Shown piece after piece: positions 5,710-6,893 of a DNA stretch of 6,893 nucleotides. The translations under genes were made by a program, and so were the position numbers. The notes beneath the pieces were generated by a model. That model was not told where the DNA came from. It searched no databases and was given only the letters and a program-made list of their open reading frames with translations. Position 1 is the first letter of the stretch. Each line of letters opens with the position of its first letter. The DNA comes from an uncultured Prevotellaceae bacterium (GTDB lineage: Bacteria; Bacteroidota; Bacteroidia; Bacteroidales; Bacteroidaceae): contig CALDLA010000136.1 of the NCBI GenBank assembly GCA_937898415.1, forward strand, positions 1 to 6,893, given 5' to 3'.

Positions 5710-6612
5710 TTACTTAAACTCTAAATAGTTCCATAATTTACACATAAACGTATTCACATCTTGCCTTGACCACTTATGACCATACATCAAAAGGAGGCAT
5801 TCTGATACTTCAAGCCATTTGGCCCACTCTTGTGAATCCTCTTTGGTTTTAGACCAGAAATAATATATGTACTCTCGTAGAATATTATTCCAATCACATT
5901 CTTGCTCCACATGAAAATTACCATTGGGATAGTTATATGTCAAACACTCCAGCAGAAAAGATGTTATGTTTGCATTCTTATAATACCCTTCATCCTCCAT
6001 TCGAACATGCAGATTTTTAACGATTCTCACTAATCTTTTGAATCGACGAGAGGTGTTACTATTCTTTGACACCCCATTCTTAAGATGCTGCTTGGGGAAG
6101 TTAATGATTTCCTCTCCATTATTGTCTGCATACAATTTCACTCCTTCGACATATGAATATCGATTAGCTCCATATCTTCGAAATATCCATGTGGGCACGA
6201 CATCAATCTCCACACGATAAGTATTTTCTTTTATGTGAATACACTTGTTCTTACGTACAACATTATCCCGACCGAAATGTGCTACAAGAATTCTTTCTAC
6301 GTCATTTTTGAACTGAGCATAAGAATAAGTTGACGGATTTGTCAACCCATACTCTTCCCTTGTCCTCCCTTCTGGAATTCTATAATAGAATCCTCCTGTA
6401 TAGCAAACATTAATGTCTATGTCGCTATTGTTCCTGATATTAGTATTATTTGCATATGATCCTTGTCCAAACACCTCATAGTCACCTGAAGCCAATGTGT
6501 ATTTAGACAATGCGTTTTTAACGGAACTTTCCGCATTTGACAACTTTTGCTCTTCTGTTGCACTCGCAGGCCGAGCCATTGCCTCTAATTGTTCATTTGT
6601 AAATTTTGCCAT
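5710..6612 (-). CDS. cdnE: CD-NTase CdnE, cyclic dinucleotide synthase of a type I CBASS
   Basis: This 300-residue cGAS/DncV-like nucleotidyltransferase carries the active site G51-S52 with D64 and D66 (GQGSYANNTN, NNSDIDINV) and the third acid D137 (RVEIDVVPTW). CdnE-type blocks are present: RPASATEEQKLSNA, RKNKCIHIKEN, EGVKLYADNN, INFPKQH and the helical C-terminus ending KLWNYLEFK. It joins two NTPs into a cyclic dinucleotide upon phage infection and so activates Cap15. I chose the start at 6612 (MAKFTNEQL), which fits the beginning of known CdnE proteins. The upstream in-frame ATG at 6654 lies before the -7 promoter box. N171 sits at the position reported to determine base choice (Asn in the uridine-using Rhodothermus enzyme, Ser in the purine-using Elizabethkingia enzyme), which suggests a pyrimidine-containing product. 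Confidence 0.92.
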   Translation of the reverse strand: MAKFTNEQLEAMARPASATEEQKLSNAESSVKNALSKYTLASGDYEVFGQGSYANNTNIRNNSDIDINVCYTGGFYYRIPEGRTREEYGLTNPSTYSYAQFKNDVERILVAHFGRDNVVRKNKCIHIKENTYRVEIDVVPTWIFRRYGANRYSYVEGVKLYADNNGEEIINFPKQHLKNGVSKNSNTSRRFKRLVRIVKNLHVRMEDEGYYKNANITSFLLECLTYNYPNGNFHVEQECDWNNILREYIYYFWSKTKEDSQEWAKWLEVSECLLLMYGHKWSRQDVNTFMCKLWNYLEFK

Positions 6613-6639
6613 CTCTATTATATTTTTATAATTACTCTG

Positions 6640-6676
6640 CAAAGGTAATGCCAATCTATGCAGCCTTTCTGCATAG
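6640..6676 (-). promoter_or_regulatory. cdnE-cap15 promoter with palindromic candidate operator
   Basis: Read on the minus strand, TACCTTTG (complement of 6640-6647) is an excellent Bacteroidetes -7 box, giving a start near 6633 and a leader of about 20 bases. No TTTG lies about 20 bases upstream. Instead there is a perfect 8-bp inverted repeat CTATGCAG-N5-CTGCATAG (6656-6676) centred where the -33 element would be. This suggests control by a dimeric regulator, either a repressor covering the promoter or an activator replacing the -33 contact. Confidence 0.65.
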
Positions 6677-6696
6677 TTGACAAAAAAGCATAATAA

Positions 6697-6722
6697 AAGG
6701 GCAAAATTTTCATTTTACCCTT
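6697..6722 (-). terminator. Weak terminator for transcription entering from the right
   Basis: AAGGG (6697-6701) pairs with CCCTT (6718-6722), and AAAA/TTTT extends the stem past one mismatch. On the minus strand it is followed by TTATT. It would insulate the cdnE promoter from upstream minus-strand transcription. The stem is AT-rich, so its strength is doubtful. Confidence 0.35.
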
Positions 6723-6761
6723 CATTTGCATTTCCTCCCAACCTCATATAGCACTCAAATG

Positions 6762-6839
6762 CTATCTTTTAGGTCTGTTATCTGACAAGATTTTCAAGAA
6801 TACTTCTGCACATTGTTTGATGTCGTTGAATTCATCCAT
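6762..6839 (-). CDS. Possible 25-residue small ORF or remnant of a gene end
   Basis: The minus strand reads MDEFNDIKQCAEVFLKILSD then NRPKR and a stop. It is an amphipathic, protein-like sequence with natural-looking codons. In frame upstream the reading stays open for another 16 codons before a TGA near the window edge, so it may be the C-terminus of a gene broken or frameshifted to the right. No family is recognised and no ribosome binding site supports it. Confidence 0.25.
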   Translation of the reverse strand: MDEFNDIKQCAEVFLKILSDNRPKR

Positions 6840-6849
6840 GCTGAAAACG

Positions 6850-6882
6850 GATGATATCCACCCACCCAAATCGGTGATATCC
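6850..6882. repeat. Pair of 10-bp direct repeats near the right edge
   Basis: GATGATATCC (6850-6859) and GGTGATATCC (6873-6882) agree at 9 of 10 positions with a 23-base period. They lie inside a longer imperfect inverted repeat with arms AACGGAT (6846-6852) and ATCCGTT (6879-6885). They could be a protein-binding site upstream of the small minus-strand ORF, or a hairpin; the function is unknown. Confidence 0.35.
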
Positions 6883-6893
6883 GTTCACTTTTT

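Noticed and set aside
6613..6654. Upstream in-frame ATG that would add 14 residues (MALPLQSNYKNIIE) to CdnE
   Set aside because: This ATG lies upstream of the -7 box at 6640-6647, and known CdnE proteins begin at the level of MAKFTNEQL.
1..6893. CRISPR array, tRNA or rRNA genes, insertion sequence ends
   Set aside because: I saw no regularly spaced long repeats, no tRNA cloverleaf or rRNA signature, and no transposase or terminal inverted repeat pair.
6846..6893. Inverted repeat AACGGAT/ATCCGTT followed by CACTTTTT read as a plus-strand terminator
   Set aside because: No plus-strand gene ends before it and the inner stem has several bulges, so I listed only the direct repeats.

Overview
The window looks like a Bacteroidales chromosome, probably Prevotella or a close relative. 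At its left edge is the GC-rich 3' end of the host chaperone gene dnaK. Immediately after it the composition shifts to a clearly AT-rich accessory region. Starts have A/T-rich upstream sequence rather than strong Shine-Dalgarno sites, and promoters of the Bacteroidetes type (TTTG, about 20 bp, TAnnTTTG) can be read. Both features fit this phylum.

Layout. Positions 1-879 are the C-terminal part of dnaK, closed by a strong intrinsic terminator (913-954). At about 1000 a mobile-element module begins on the plus strand. It has a textbook promoter, a zinc-ribbon/double-HTH protein (1095-1649, probable recombination directionality factor or int regulator), a tyrosine recombinase (1661-2932) and two tandem terminators. 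A second plus-strand cluster (3157-4939) encodes a small HTH protein, a DUF6291-type protein, a DUF6633-type protein and a small winged-helix protein. I read this as the element's replication and control cassette. Inside the DUF6291 gene are four exactly 10-bp-phased repeats followed by an about 80% AT stretch. This arrangement resembles the lambda origin inside gene O. A GC-rich, hairpin-dense, non-coding stretch follows (4961-5056); it may be an oriT or another structured nucleic-acid site.

The right part carries cargo on the minus strand: a two-gene anti-phage CBASS operon. A CdnE-type cyclic-nucleotide synthase (6612-5710) is followed after one base by a Cap15-type membrane effector with two transmembrane helices and a beta-rich domain (5708-5133). 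Phage infection is expected to switch on CdnE. Its cyclic dinucleotide should then activate Cap15 in the inner membrane, which disrupts the membrane and aborts the infection. The position that sets base preference in studied CdnE enzymes is Asn here, which suggests a uridine-containing signal. A perfect palindrome lies where the -33 element of the cdnE promoter should be and is a candidate operator, but no obvious cognate regulator is encoded beside it. The last 280 bases hold a possible small minus-strand ORF, a weak terminator and short direct repeats. The right end of the element is not visible.

Together the genes suggest a compact integrative element next to dnaK that excises, may replicate, and gives its host phage defence. 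No mobilisation or structural phage genes are in the window.
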